Origin: Plasmodiophora brassicae
Lineage: Eukaryota; Endomyxa; Phytomyxea; Plasmodiophorida; Plasmodiophoridae
DNA length: 64,000 nt
NCBI GenBank assembly: GCA_039704465.1
Contig: JASFAU010000002.1
Coordinates: 930,001 to 994,000, forward strand
Reading direction: 5' to 3'
Both the position numbers and the translations under genes were made by a program. Below are positions 10,646-22,172 of the stretch, in pieces (within the stretch, counting starts at the first letter, position 1; every line of letters begins with the position of its first letter). The notes beneath the pieces were generated by a model that was not told the origin of the DNA, did not search any database, and saw only the letters and a list, made by a program, of their open reading frames with translations.

Positions 10646-11357
10646 TTAGCCGCAGTCGGCCATCTTTAGAGTGATCGGGATCATGACCGAGCAGATCGTG
10701 CTGTAGACGTGTACCCAAGCTACCAGCCATCATGAATGGTGGGAGACCCAGAGTGCCGCAGTCTCGTACTACCTGCACAGGTTTCCGGAGTGAAGTCTTC
10801 TCCCAATCCCGCTCTTAGCATGATGACGAATGCTTGACCAAACGGATCGTAGTGCTCCTGTTGAGCATGCAATAAGGACCAAGGCAAACAGAGCTGAATA
10901 TTAGCATTTACCGGTTTGATTCCGTATTTATTGTGGCGCTCCGCCAACCTGGTTAAGGTCGCGCCGAGTGCCATGGTGTCCTTACTCAACAAATCGACGA
11001 GGGCGTTTAGCATGGACGACAGTGCTCGACCCTGCTTGGTCATGCTCCCTTTGTAAAGGAGTCTAAGATCAGGAGCAATCTTGAACAGGTTCGAAAAGAA
11101 CCTAGCGTGCGAACAAATGACATCACATTACATTCTGAACACACACATGGCAGGACTATACTCTACAGGTCGGAGATTAGGTCTATTGCATCTTGCTCGT
11201 TCGGATTTAGCCCAAGACCGCCGCGTACGCCTTTGCCTTTGCCGCTCTTCAGCGTCTGCCACGTCTTCTGCACGATGGCGATGCGCTCCTGGGTTAGGTT
11301 TGGAGAAGCCGTACAGAACGACGGGATGTACTTCTGCCAAGCAGGCTCTGTTGTCAT
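10646..11357 (-). CDS. Globin, copy B of a tandem pair
   Basis: The start is ATG 11355-11357 (MTTEPAWQKYIPSFC). Then come NLTQERIAIVQKTWQTLKSG, a 65-nt phase-2 intron, FFSNLFKIAPDLRLLYKGS and MTKQGRALSSMLNALVDLL (distal Gln). The proximal His is in LTRLAERHNKYGIKPV. An intron then precedes EHYDPFGQAFVIMLRAGL, and after another intron the end is AWVHVYSTICSVMIPITLK. The layout is identical to copy A, about 200 bp downstream on the same strand, with clear protein similarity throughout. Both copies share an unusual N-terminal lead ending in (S/P)C.ASPNLT. The pair arose by tandem duplication, and both frames are intact. Confidence 0.85.
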
Positions 11358-11618
11358 CACACGACCCAGTGACCTACCCTACTACTTCGAGGTGGCCGGG
11401 CAACCAGCGTACTGGTGCGATCTCCCTTCGTCTGGTGAATATCTGCCACCGATGGGACTAAAGGGACAGAATCGCGTTTGTGGTACAACTCTCGTGTGCT
11501 TTTCATTGTTGCGAGTTTCGGCTAATGAGATTTGTGAAGAAGACCGCGCGTGCCCTACCCGTGGTTCAGTGGAATATATCTGTGTCGGCGTCGGCGACGC
11601 TGTGGATAATCAACGGCG

Positions 11619-13463
11619 ATGATCGACTTCGCACTGCTGTCGAATTGTATCACTTCGACATTGCTGTTGATTGCCGTCACCCACCTTGTTCTCCACTGGT
11701 TCTACTACACCGGTTCTATGCTGGAGAAAATCGTGAACGGTGATGACCAAGAGCAACGTGTGACGACTGCCCTGGTTGCTACCATGGTCCTCGGCGTCAT
11801 GCTGCTGTACAATGGCACCATGTACACGATCGTGGCCAACACCATCTCCTGGGCGCACTTGTATTCGAGCCGAAGTCTCAACGTGTCCGTTTTCCGAAGC
11901 GAGTTCTTCTGGGTGCTTACCGTGGAACCGATCATCTTCGTCGTTTTCAGCCTGTTCAAGGTCTTCTGCGGCGTGACACAGTTGCTTCGCGCGCAATCTG
12001 ATGAGACTATCATGGCTCGGCTGTCGTTCAAGATGAAAGAGATTGGACGACCGGTGCCCGAGGTGGCCCCGATGCGATTGCACGCCGTGGGTCGCGAACT
12101 GAATACGCGGCACAGGTTGTTATCATCATACCCATTTACAATGAGCCGTTCGAGCAGCTACGGTCGACCATCGAGAGCATAGCAGGGAATGCATATCCGA
12201 AGTCAAGGACGCGAGTCGTCCTGGCTTTCGATGACGACCGAATCACGCCAACGTTCGAAGCGGTCTGTAAGCTGATCACGTGTAACGAGAAGGCAACCCT
12301 GCAGGGGGATATCGTCTTTGGGAATTTTCTGGGACTCAGGTAGCTGTTCCACACGGCCATATATGGCAAGCCTGCCGATTCACGAGCGGTTGTTCAGGGT
12401 TGATTGTGCTCGATTCCCACACGGTGGTAAGCGACATGTAGGACATAGAGACATGGTCGTCGTCGTCAAACGATAATCACTGAATGCCCATCAGGCACAA
12501 ATGTGCGCGTTCATGTACTTGCAAGAGGTCCTGGGGAAGCAGATCCAGAAGCCCCTGCTCTTGTTCCTGGATAGCGATATCACGCTCGACCGCTTGGCGA
12601 TTGCCCATTTTGTCTACGAGATCACCGAACGGAACAACTGCGAAGCGCTGACCGGCTTGATAACGATATCGTCCGGAGGGTTCCTCGAGAACTTGCAGAA
12701 CGTCGAGTACATCGATTCGCAGGTCCTGCATCGTGGCACTGAGTCCACGCTAGGCGGTGTATCATGCCTGCCAGGTGCCCTTGCCATGCTGCGATTCGAA
12801 TCGCTTCGCCTGGTGTCCACCGAATACTTTGCCCAGCGTCCAGCCACCACTCCGTTCAGTTACGCTCGGCGATCGCTGGGAGAAGACAGGTACTTGACCG
12901 AGCTGCTTCTGCAAAGTGACCCGAAGCCCCATCGCATTGGATTCGCTGTTGCTGCCCGATGCCAAACAACAGGATGTGAGACACTTTCATCGCTGATGAA
13001 GCAACGGCGCCGATGGTTCCTCGGGACGGTCAGCAACGAGGTTTCCGGTCTAACGACCTGGAAGCTGTGGAAGACCCTTCCCCGTCTCCAACTGCTCCAG
13101 CTGATGCTGTCGGTAAGAAACGCGCCGCTGTTCTTGTACTTGGCCATTGCAGAGATTGCTCTGGGGGAGCACAATCAGCTGATGTGGTTGTCGATTGGTG
13201 GCTTGGCTGCCATCCAAATCCCAATCTGGATAACGGTGACCTACGTCGGCATTACCACAGGACGCGGTATTCTACCCGCCCTCTACTTTCCACTGTATGC
13301 GGCATTGCTACCTTTGGCCGGGTTCGCATTCGAAATCTATGGCATCATGACCTTCCGGAGACGGTCCTGGGGAGGCCCACGAGCAGATAACGAGAATGGC
13401 GCAGCCTACGCTGCGGATGATGAATTCTCGTTAGAGGCGGACTCGGTAGGCATACGAGTGTAA
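11619..13463 (+). CDS. Chitin synthase (GT2 family)
   Basis: Four exons. Exon 1 (ATG 11619) has N-terminal membrane helices and ends GRPVPE. A 53-nt intron joins VVIIIPIYNEPFEQL and the first Asp block AFDDDRI. A 58-nt intron (tail CAG|G) brings in VDCARFPHGGKRH. A 57-nt intron leads to AQMCAFMYLQ, then LLLFLDSDITL (DxD-like), STLGGVSCLPGALAMLR, SLGEDRYLTELLLQ and MKQRRRWFLGT. These are the family's substrate and catalytic motifs (DSD, GED, QRRRW). C-terminal helices extrude the chain. The protein should polymerise UDP-GlcNAc at the plasma membrane, for example for a resting-spore wall. The 5' limit could include an earlier exon. Confidence 0.9.
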
Positions 13464-13516
13464 GCTATACACGAACATGGCAACAAATTGTGTACAGTAA
13501 AGGTCTACACACGTAG

Positions 13517-14225
13517 TTACCGTCGTCGGTGTTGGTTTCGCTTGGATTTCGACTGAACAGTCTGCCACCCATCGGGATCAATAAGTGGCACGACCTCGGG
13601 GACCACTTCATCGTCGTCGTCGTCGTCGTCGTCAGCGCCATCGACGGCCCTTTCCTCATCGCTAATGTAGGTTGACTTCGGTTTCGGCAACGCAGTCTTG
13701 CCTGAACACTGACAGGAGTAAGGAACGGCAGGGATAGTTTCACCCTTAGCAATTGCAAGCAGTGTAGGCGGCGATCTGTTCCTATGGATCAGCGTCTTAA
13801 GGCCAGAAAAATCAGGCGGGACGACCGTGCAGTCCGCATGCAATCTGACAACAAGGTCTGCGACCTGAGATGGAGCAAGTCAGATGAAAGCGCTGAGCAA
13901 AGGATATACGCTCATACGGTCATACCCATTCAGGACTGTCATCCTCCAGTTCACAGTTAAACTTGTTCGCCATGAATAAATCGAGAAAGTCGGCAATATC
14001 GAACGGATCGACAGGGTTCCCTTTGCCGAACATCTTCACCAGCTGGACAAACAGCTCGTTCTGGTTGAGATTGCCGACGGCGTCCGACCCCGCCCATCCA
14101 TCAGCAATCGCCGTCTGCAGCACGCACCAATCGTCTAGTGCACAACGCACACCGACCTCGAAAGCACGCTGCGGATGTTGGTTCCAGTCGAAGGATTCCA
14201 GCTCCTGACAACTGCAGGGCGACAT
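13517..14225 (-). CDS. TSR2: Pre-rRNA-processing protein TSR2
   Basis: Two exons joined by a 61-nt intron (gtatga donor, CTGAC branch site). The N-terminal half has FEVGVRCALDDWCVLQTAIA, then DGWAGSDAV, and PFDIADFLDLFMANKFNCELEDDSPEW; the join continues VADLVVRLH. This is the WGG/TSR2 domain (W..L..A(V/I)..GWGG, then a short acidic helix ELEDDS). The C-terminus holds an Asp run (about eight D) and a basic end, also typical. The ATG at 14223-14225 is the first in frame. TSR2 chaperones eS26 and is needed for 20S pre-rRNA processing. It is convergent with the chitin synthase, 53 bp apart. Confidence 0.9.
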
Positions 14226-14507
14226 GATTGGCGTCGAGTCCGTCACGGACTTGGATAACTCCGCAACCCAGTACGACGGTAACGACCGTGATGACTGATG
14301 ATTGATAACCAGGGTGGCGCGCCGTAAACAAGCTGGCGGTCAGCCCGTGAATAAGCGACGCGTTGGGTAGTTTTCGTGGTTGTCATGTCGTCGGAAGCGC
14401 GTACAACGGATTTCCAGGCCTCTCACCCGGTTGATTGTGCCGTTCGCCCCACCCAGTTCCAACCGCAACACAAGAATGTTGTGGTAGGGGTGGAATTCTG
14501 CGTCCAC

Positions 14508-14688
14508 CTTGTCAGGGAGGAGAAGGTCAGCGCGAAGTGCAAGCCCGCAGCGCGAGTGAAATATTTCTCAGACCCTTTCCGGGCCGACAATTATACCCAG
14601 CATCACTTACAGGAGCACCCGGCAAACTGGACTCGGTACCAGCCATTGAGAAACGAACAGAAAAGGATATTCTTCGACCTGTGATTCA
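14508..14688 (+). repeat. Inverted-repeat arm: broken zinc-finger-like repeat-family fragment (plus copy)
   Basis: The segment about 14529-14678 is a near match to the reverse complement of 14992-15142, 313 bp away. It encodes KCKPAARVKYFSDPFRAD, then NYTQHHLQEHPANWTRYQPL, NEQKRIFF and a stop. The pattern of a basic stretch, YF.(D/H)PFRADN, H...HP..W..Y..L and FF resembles BED-like zinc-finger segments of multi-copy, transposon-derived protist genes. I infer this from memory of oomycete families. No complete gene surrounds it, and it is probably a truncated fragment. Confidence 0.6.
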
Positions 14689-14766
14689 AGCCGGAAACTC
14701 TGCCGGAAGGAACAGCCAACGGACGGCTGGTCAACGGCCATGTCAAACTGGGCAGGGTTCCTAACG

Positions 14767-15333
14767 GTTTTTCAGTATTCCGATGTCGACATGCGAAAGA
14801 CTAACGTGATCAGGCCTGATGTGAATCTCATACTGTCCAGGTCTGGCGAGTGTTTCGATCTCATGATTGTTGGGGTTCCAGAGCATTTCTGCGATAATGG
14901 CATCGACGATTAGCGCATTGATAATGCGAACCGTAGAGATCTGCGTCGCGCCAAAGTACCGATGTAGAGTGGCTCTCACAGGACGCACGTCGTCGAAGAA
15001 TATCCTTTTCTGTTCGTTGCTCAGTGGCTGGTACCGAGTCCAGTTTGCCAGGTGCTGCTGTAAGGAATTCTGGGTTTAATTGTCGGCCCGGAAAGGGTGT
15101 GTGAAATATTTCACTCGCGTTGTGGGCTTGCGCTTCGCGCCGACTTGCTGGAAACACGTCAGGTTGTCGGTAGCGGAAATGTTGGCGCTGGGACGCAACG
15201 GTGGCTTGAGAAGTCGACATGACGGAGTTATACTTCTGTAGCGAGGACGCCGCTTGATGAACTTTGAGGACGCATCGCCCAATGTGGCTGGCCCTCCAAC
15301 TGTTCGATAAGTATCAGCTATTTTATTCAGCAC
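14767..15333 (-). pseudogene. Inverted second copy of the zinc-finger-like fragment, with in-frame stop
   Basis: On the minus strand the frame reads LTCFQQVGAKRKPTTRV, KYFTHPFRADN, then TAA where the plus copy has TAT (Tyr). It then resumes in the same frame with TQNSLQQHLANWTRYQPL, NEQKRIFFDDVRPVRATLHR and ends KNR at 14767. So a single nonsense change breaks an otherwise continuous, longer copy. The downstream part (about 70 residues past the repeat arm) is absent from the plus copy. No intron resolves the stop plausibly, because the open frame continues directly after it. Upstream limits are unclear. Confidence 0.55.
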
Positions 15334-15570
15334 GTCAAGTTTCCACTGATGCCCTTGCTGTAGTGCACCCAGTTGGCGCAGAGATCTGTTCTGCCGAATG
15401 GCAGGTGTTTGATAGCGGATCCGGGCCTCTGGCCATGTAACTGGCTGTGTGTGTGGGCGTGGCAGTCGAGCAACGGGAAATGCTTACTGGAATGATCCCG
15501 AACAGGTCTTTAAAGAGCATGCCCAAAGTTACGCGTTATCGCTAATCTATTCCCGCTGGGAAGCACAAGC

Positions 15571-15783
15571 TTATTGAAATGCTCCCGAACATCCTTTAAG
15601 GTACGCTTGTGACGCGACTGCATTACGCTGGACAGGCAGCGAGGGATCCCGAACTATGCTACAGTATAGGTAGTACCAGGCCGCGTCGGGCACGATCTTG
15701 TGTGACGCGCATGTCTTCTCACCCGACCGACCGCTCCGGACGATCCCCTGGTACTCTAGATTAAGAAAGAGTCGCTGAGCCAT
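15571..15783 (-). CDS. Doubtful small open frame
   Basis: The frame starts at ATG 15781-15783 (MAQRLFLNLEYQGIVRSG), runs 70 residues and has moderate coding bias, with no recognised domain. It could be a 5' exon belonging to the broken repeat gene downstream on the same strand, or chance. The stretch 15334-15570 shows nothing convincing. Two degenerate GGGA(A/T)CATT...CTTTAA-like blocks recur near 15500 and 15590. Confidence 0.2.
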   Translation of the reverse strand: MAQRLFLNLEYQGIVRSGRSGEKTCASHKIVPDAAWYYLYCSIVRDPSLPVQRNAVASQAYLKGCSGAFQ

Positions 15784-15863
15784 TGTCGTATTGGTCGCGC
15801 CGCCACGTTGTCGGCGTTCCCGGAGGAAGTGACATCGATCTGGCGCTGGGGTTGTCTCCAGTG

Positions 15864-18800
15864 ATGGCGGTCAGTCCGGCCCCAACCGAGGACCGCTGGC
15901 AACAATCAGCCACGGCGCCGTCGTTCTTCACGCACGTGCGCGTCCTGGTCTACAAGAATGCCCTGTTGAAGATGAGGAACCCGTGGGCCTTGTTGCTCGA
16001 GCTACTCCTGCCGTTCGCATGCCTCGGGCTGCTTGTCTGGATCCGAACCAAAGTTCCGTCGACCGCAATCCCTGCGTCGATCGACACGAAATCGTTACCC
16101 ATCGCCGCCAACGGGACCGCGCCAGCGTTCTTGCGCAACATCGCCAGCGGGCAAATCCTCGTCATCGCCCCACCTCAGGGGGCATTAAGTGAAGCTCTTC
16201 TCGCAAACTTTCAGACCGCGCTCCAGCCACTCGGGAAGGCAGCCTCTGTGGTTACGATGGCCGATAACGCGGCAATCGAATCGTACATCGACGATGCCGG
16301 CTATGCGAAGACGAAACCGCAGATCGTTGCTGCAATCATCGTCAATAGTCAAGGCACGTGAGACCGGCTCCGCTCCCGGCCATAGCTCTCCTGACAGCCT
16401 CGATTCTTAGGTCCCGCCTTCCAGTACACGATTCGCATGAATGCTACTGGCCGTGGGTTTGGTGGCGGCGCTGTCCCTATCACCCAGGGGAACATCGAAC
16501 CGTTCTACATCCAGAACGTTGACACGCAGTTCCAGACGTATTATGCTGGAGGGTTTATATTCCTGCAAACGGTCATTGATCAGACGATCTGGGCGCTGTC
16601 GAACGCCCACATGACGACGTACCCGGCGTTTGTGGCGCAAGAGTTCCCTGAACTTCCCATCTCCACTGACAACTTTGCGCGTCTGGCTGGTTTCCTGCTC
16701 CCCTTGCTGGTTGTATTCGGATACACGTACACGGTAACGCGCGTCTCCAAGTGCCTGATGGAAGAGAAAGAGGCGCGCATCGCAGAGGGGCTGAAGGTAC
16801 CTCGCGTGCGTTGAATGGCCCCACCGTGGTAACACATTTTCGACAGGTGATCGGTGTCAGCGACCTTGCCCTCCTGCTTTCCCACTTCATTGTATACATG
16901 GTCGTGTTCGCCCTCCAGGCTGGATTGATCACCCTGATTTCCAAACCGTATTCGAATCGGTTCTCCGATCCGTTCCTCGTGTGGCTCCTGTACTTCGAAT
17001 TCGGCGCCTGTGGCATTTTCCCCATCGCGTTCTTCATGACACCGTTCTTTACTCGTCAACGAGTGGCATCCATGTTCACTGCCGTTCTGTTCATCGTGAT
17101 GACGTTTGTGTCATTCGCCACCACCGACATGGGTCGTTCTGGTCTTCTCGGCGTAAGCCTCCTCCCACCAGTTGCGTTTTCCCAAGGCGTATCCCTCCTC
17201 GCCCAGGCCGATTCGGGTAATTATCTTTGCACCATAATGAACGCTGCATTCTGCAATGAATATAAACGACTGACGTGCAGGGAGCCTGGGAATCACGTTC
17301 AGTAACCTGGACACCCAGTTCAACGGGATCTCGCTGGGCGATATGCTTGGGTTTCTCGCCCTAGACTTCATTATCTTTACGTGTACGTGAACGGCTGCCG
17401 CCTCTGCGCGTCACTCGGCCTGATGAAACGCCATGCAGTGATCGCCGTATACCTCGGCAAAGTTCTCCCATCGACGTACGGTGTCGCATTGCCCTGGAAC
17501 TTCTTCCTGAAGAAGTCGTACTGGATCCGCCCTCCGGTCGAAACGGCGGCGACCACCTCGAAGGACTACCCAAAGAAGGTTGACGGCGACGGCAGAGACG
17601 TGTTCGAGGCTCCCAAATCGACAGCGCCCGTCACCGTCTCGATTCGCAAGCTTCGTCGCACGTTCAACAAAGGCGGTACCGTTGCGGTGAGCGACCTCGA
17701 CCTGGACCTGCACCTCGGCGAGATCTTCGGATTGCTCGGGCATAACGGGGCCGGAAAGACAACCACGATTTCAATGCTGAGCGGTACGCAGACGGGAACG
17801 TATGCCTGCAACCGAAGCGCTTATCAGCTCTCCAGGGTTCATTGCGCCTGAAAGTGGCACGGCCACCGTGTTCGGCTCTTCGCTGAGCCACGACGTCGCG
17901 GGCGTTCGCCGAAGCCTGGGGTACTGCCCGCAGCACGACACGCTCTATGCTCAGCTGTACGACTGTGCGGTGGGGCGTGCTGATCATGCTCTGACCTTGG
18001 CACAGGACCGTCCAGGAGCACCTGGAGATGTTCGGCCTGCTGAAAGGCGTCCCTCGCGGCAGCATCCAGGAGGCCGTCAAACAGGTCGTCGAGACAATCG
18101 GCCTGACCGAGAAGGTCAAGACGCCTTCGGCGAATTTATCAGGAGGGCAGAAGCGTAAACTCAGCATTGGAATGGTACCGTGCTGTTGTTTGCACCACGT
18201 ATAATTCAACACGTTGACCCGTCTGGCTCTGTGCAGGCGCTGATTGGCGACAGCAAACTGATCCTACTGGACGAGGTACATCAGATCCTGTAATGCTATG
18301 GGCTCGACGGTGATACGTTTGCCAGCCAACGTCTGGGATGGACCCGTACTCGCGACGTTCGACATGGGAAATGATCAAGCGTGCCCGCCAGGGGCGCACC
18401 ATCCTCCTGACGACCCATTTCATGGACGAGTAAGTCGCCACACTGCCCATGCGGGCTGGGTCTAACTCCCCGTTAGGGCCGACCAGTTATCCGACCGGAT
18501 CGGCATCATGGCACACGGCGAGCTTCAGTGCCTGGGAACGTCTCTGTTCCTGAAGAGGCTGTTTGGCGTCGGGTACACGCTAACGCTGAGCAAGTCCGGC
18601 CAGATGGGATCGGGGACGGAGTAAGCCTGGAATCGACTGGCACGGTTTGCATGTCGCTGACCCGTGTGTACGAAGCACTGCCGCTGTGTCTGACATCGTC
18701 AGGACCCACGTGCCCGGGTCGGAATTGCTGTCCGATGTCGCTGCCGAGATGGCGTTCCGCCTACCGCTATCGCATGCGTCCAAGTTCCCCGGCATGTTCG

Positions 18801-21800
18801 ACGATATCGACAGCAAGCGTGGCGTACTGGTTAGCTAGGGCGTATCCGTCCGACGTTTGCTACCGCTCAGATGTCGCAGGGGATCGGCAGCTATGGTGTA
18901 TCGGTGACGACCCTGTCGGAGGTGTTCCTTCGGGTCGGCAACGATGTTGCCTTGAACCGTCAGTCGGCCAGGAACCTGGTCCGGGAGATGTCCAGGAAAT
19001 CGCAGCGACGCCTGGCAGGCGCCGATACGCCTGGAATGCGCCCCGAAGTGAAGAACCTGTTCTTTCGGCACATCAAAGCCATGCTCTGGAAGCGGTTCTA
19101 CAGTGCCAAGCGCGACCGCAAGGTTTTACTCTGGCAGATTATCAGTACGTCAAACTCGCAGGGCGTATCCGTCCATTGCCGGCCCTGACTAGTCTGACAG
19201 TTCCCATCGTCCTGCTTGTTCTCGGCCTGTTCCTGGTCGACCTTGTACGTTGTCATCCGGGCACGCGCGATCGGTCTCACACGTGCGACACAGGGCATCC
19301 GAACAAAGTTCCCCGCTGTCCTATTGACAGAGGACTCACAGTTCGGCTCCAGCACGGTCTTCCCATACGGCGCCACGAACCACGCCGGCACGTTCAAATC
19401 CGTTCTGGACAGCGTCAAGCCTCCGCCGACGATGATGTACCTGCCGAGTGCGACGTCGAAGGCCGACGTCATGAACGAGCTGCTGGCGAACTACCCGAAC
19501 GGGCAACCGCGCTATGGTGCCGCGTTCGTGTCGAGCCAAGGCCTGACCCTGCTGTTCAACACGAGCGGCTACCACTCGCTGCCGGCCCATATCAGCATGC
19601 TCAGCAACGCCGTCCTGCAGATGGCATCGCCGACGTCGTCGATTCAGCTGACGGCACAGGCGCTTCCATTAACGCCTGCCCAGAAGAGCCGCTCCAGCGC
19701 CTTGCTTGCGCTGATCCTGTAAGTTGTCCCGTCCCCAATGATCGTGAAGCCCTGGACATAAACCTGAACCTGGTCGACAGGGGGCTCGCATTCGCGTTCA
19801 TTCCTGCATCGTTCGCCGCTTTCGTCATTCGTGAGCGGGAAACGCAGGTATTGCAGCAGCAGCTGGTGTCGGGCGTCAGTACGACGGCCTACTGGATCAG
19901 CACCTGGATCTGGGACTTCATCTCCGTCATGGTGCCCAGCGTCGTCTGCATTGCCCTGCTGTACGCGTTCCAAGTCACGCAGCTGACCGACGACGGGACC
20001 ATGGGCCCCGCTGTGCTGATTCTCGTCTTGTTCGCCCTCGCCAGTACGCATGCGCGCCGGTTGGATTGCACACCCAGCGCTCAGGGGGCACGATTGGAAC
20101 AGTCTGCCCGTTCACGTACATCATCAGCTATTTCTTCAAGGACTCGAACTCGGGCCAGACCGTGATCCTGTTCGTGTACATCATCACCGTCAGCGGCCTG
20201 CTGATCGCGCACGGCATCATGTCGGTGCCCCAGCTGGGCGTTACGGTACGCGAATGGCCCGGGCTTCCCCGTCGTTTCGCGCTCCCTGATTTGCCCTGCA
20301 GGACGTCGACAACGTCCTGATCTGGATCTATTACCTGTTCCCGACGTTCTCGATGGCACAGGGCTTGTCCAACCTGATGAGCCGCTCGTCGACGTTAACG
20401 TTGAGCAACAAAGTCCCTGGCGTACGTCGCAACGACTGGCACCGTTTTACCGTACCGGTGGTTCACCGCTCTCATCGTCGTTGGCTCGTTGCAGATCTGG
20501 GACATGGACGTCTCCGGCAAAGTGCTGATCTACCTGTGCAGCGAGATCGTTGGGTACTTCGCCATACTCCTGCTCATCGAATACGTTCGCCGGACGCCGC
20601 GCCTGCTGGCAATCATCTCCCGGGACCGGTTCCTGGACGTGCGCCCAGTCGATGGCACGCCCGACGAGATCGACGTCGACGTCGCTGCTGAAAAGCAGCG
20701 GGTCCAGTCCGGCGGCGCCGACAAGGACGTCATTGTCCTTCGCGGCCTTCGAAAAGTGTATCCGTCTCCTACAGGCGTCAAGGTGGCCGTTAAGGACCAG
20801 TGGTTCGGGATCCCCTCTGGCGAATGCTTCGGGTTCCTCGGCGTTAACGGGGCAGGTCAGTCATGGCGACGGGCAACCGTGACGAGTCTGTTCGACGGTT
20901 GAGCCTCGTTCTCAGGGAAGACGACCACGATCCAGATGCTGACGGGTGACGTAGTCCCGACCAGCGGGACGGCTCACCTGTTGGGCCTGGAGATCACCCA
21001 GGAGCAGCGACGTGCCCGACAGCTGATCGGGTACTGCCCACAGTTCGACGCCTGTCAGTTACCTGCTGTGTGTGATATAGCTGCTGAGCGACGCGAGTGA
21101 CCCCATTCTGTCCAGTGATCCACTTGATGACGGCTCGCGAGCACCTGCACATGTACGCCGACATCAAGGGCGTGCCCGTTGCTGATGTCGGCCCAATGGT
21201 CGACGAGCTGATCGAGCAGCTGGGCCTGCAAATGTACGCCGACCTTCCATGCGGTGGGTATTCGGGCGGCAACCGGCGCAAACTGTCGGTCGGCCTGGCC
21301 CTGATCGGGTCGCCTCCGCTCGTCTTCCTTGGTATGAACGTCCCATCATCACTGATCACGTACGCCGTATCTGGACACTGACAGCGTGCTAACAGATGAA
21401 CCGTCCACCGTACGAACGCCTGACTTGTGCAGGTGGACTTTTGACTAACTTCACCCGTCCGTTCCCAGGGAATGGACCCGAAATCGCGCCGGTCGCTGTG
21501 GGACTTGATCTGCCAGACCATGTCAGGGAAGAGCGTCATTCTGACAACGCACAGCATGGTCCCGTTTGGCCGTTGTCGGCGCGGTTCGCTATAGCTGATT
21601 TGCCGTGCCGATTAGGAGGAGTGCGAAGCCCTGTGCACCAGAGTCGGTATTCAGGTCAGTGGCCGACTCAGCTGTCTGGGAACGCCGCAGCACCTGAAGG
21701 ACCGGTTCGGCGACGCGTACCAAGTCGAACTGAACGTCGTGGAAGGCAGGTTGGACGAAGCGCCAGCGTTCATGAAGTTGTCGTTCCCGGATTCGGCCTT

Positions 21801-22041
21801 GGTTGAGGAGCAGGGTTCCAACCTGAAGTACCGCGTGCCGAAGGGACGGTCGCTGGGCGACATGTTCCGCATCATCGAGACCGGGGCAACGACATTGTTC
21901 GACTCGTACTCGGTGTCGGACGTGACGCTCGAGCAGATCTTTATCCAGTTTGCAAGCAAGCAAACGGAGGAGCTTGGTCACGTGCGCGGCTTAGTGGACC
22001 ACGTGACCGTCAATGTTCGCCCAGACGCTCCTCAGGCCTGA
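15864..22041 (+). CDS. Full-length ABCA-family transporter
   Basis: Many short exons form a TMD-NBD-TMD-NBD protein of about 1,600 residues. The start is ATG 15864 ([12 protein letters not shown]) and the first helix is in [21 protein letters not shown]1 has Walker [13 protein letters not shown] (about 17731), signature [13 protein letters not shown] (about 18136) and LLDE, then an intron, then [17 protein letters not shown] and [21 protein letters not shown]2 has a Walker A split by a 61-nt intron (20855-20915), [15 protein letters not shown], signature [15 protein letters not shown], and after introns a Walker B region, [14 protein letters not shown] and TTHSMEECEALC. Stop is at 22041. All key motifs look intact. 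Family members export lipids. Several introns at 18.1-19.2 kb and 20.1-21.4 kb were placed only approximately. Confidence 0.9.
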
Positions 22042-22172
22042 CCTGCTGCAACGTTCGCCACATCGTTACAGATCTTCTCCCCTGTTTACGTTTCTATTGC
22101 CCAGACTGTCCAGTACACCAATTCGGTTGCGGGGAAGGGCGTGCGACAGTCCCATACGTTAACGTGTATTCA

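Noticed and set aside
13600..13640. GTC/GAC triplet run as a possible microsatellite feature
   Set aside because: It encodes the Asp run that is usual in TSR2 C-termini.
18528..20165. 545-residue plus-strand frame inside the ABC transporter region
   Set aside because: It alternates between true exons and wrong-frame or intron sequence. The ABCA motifs lie in spliced frames that break it.
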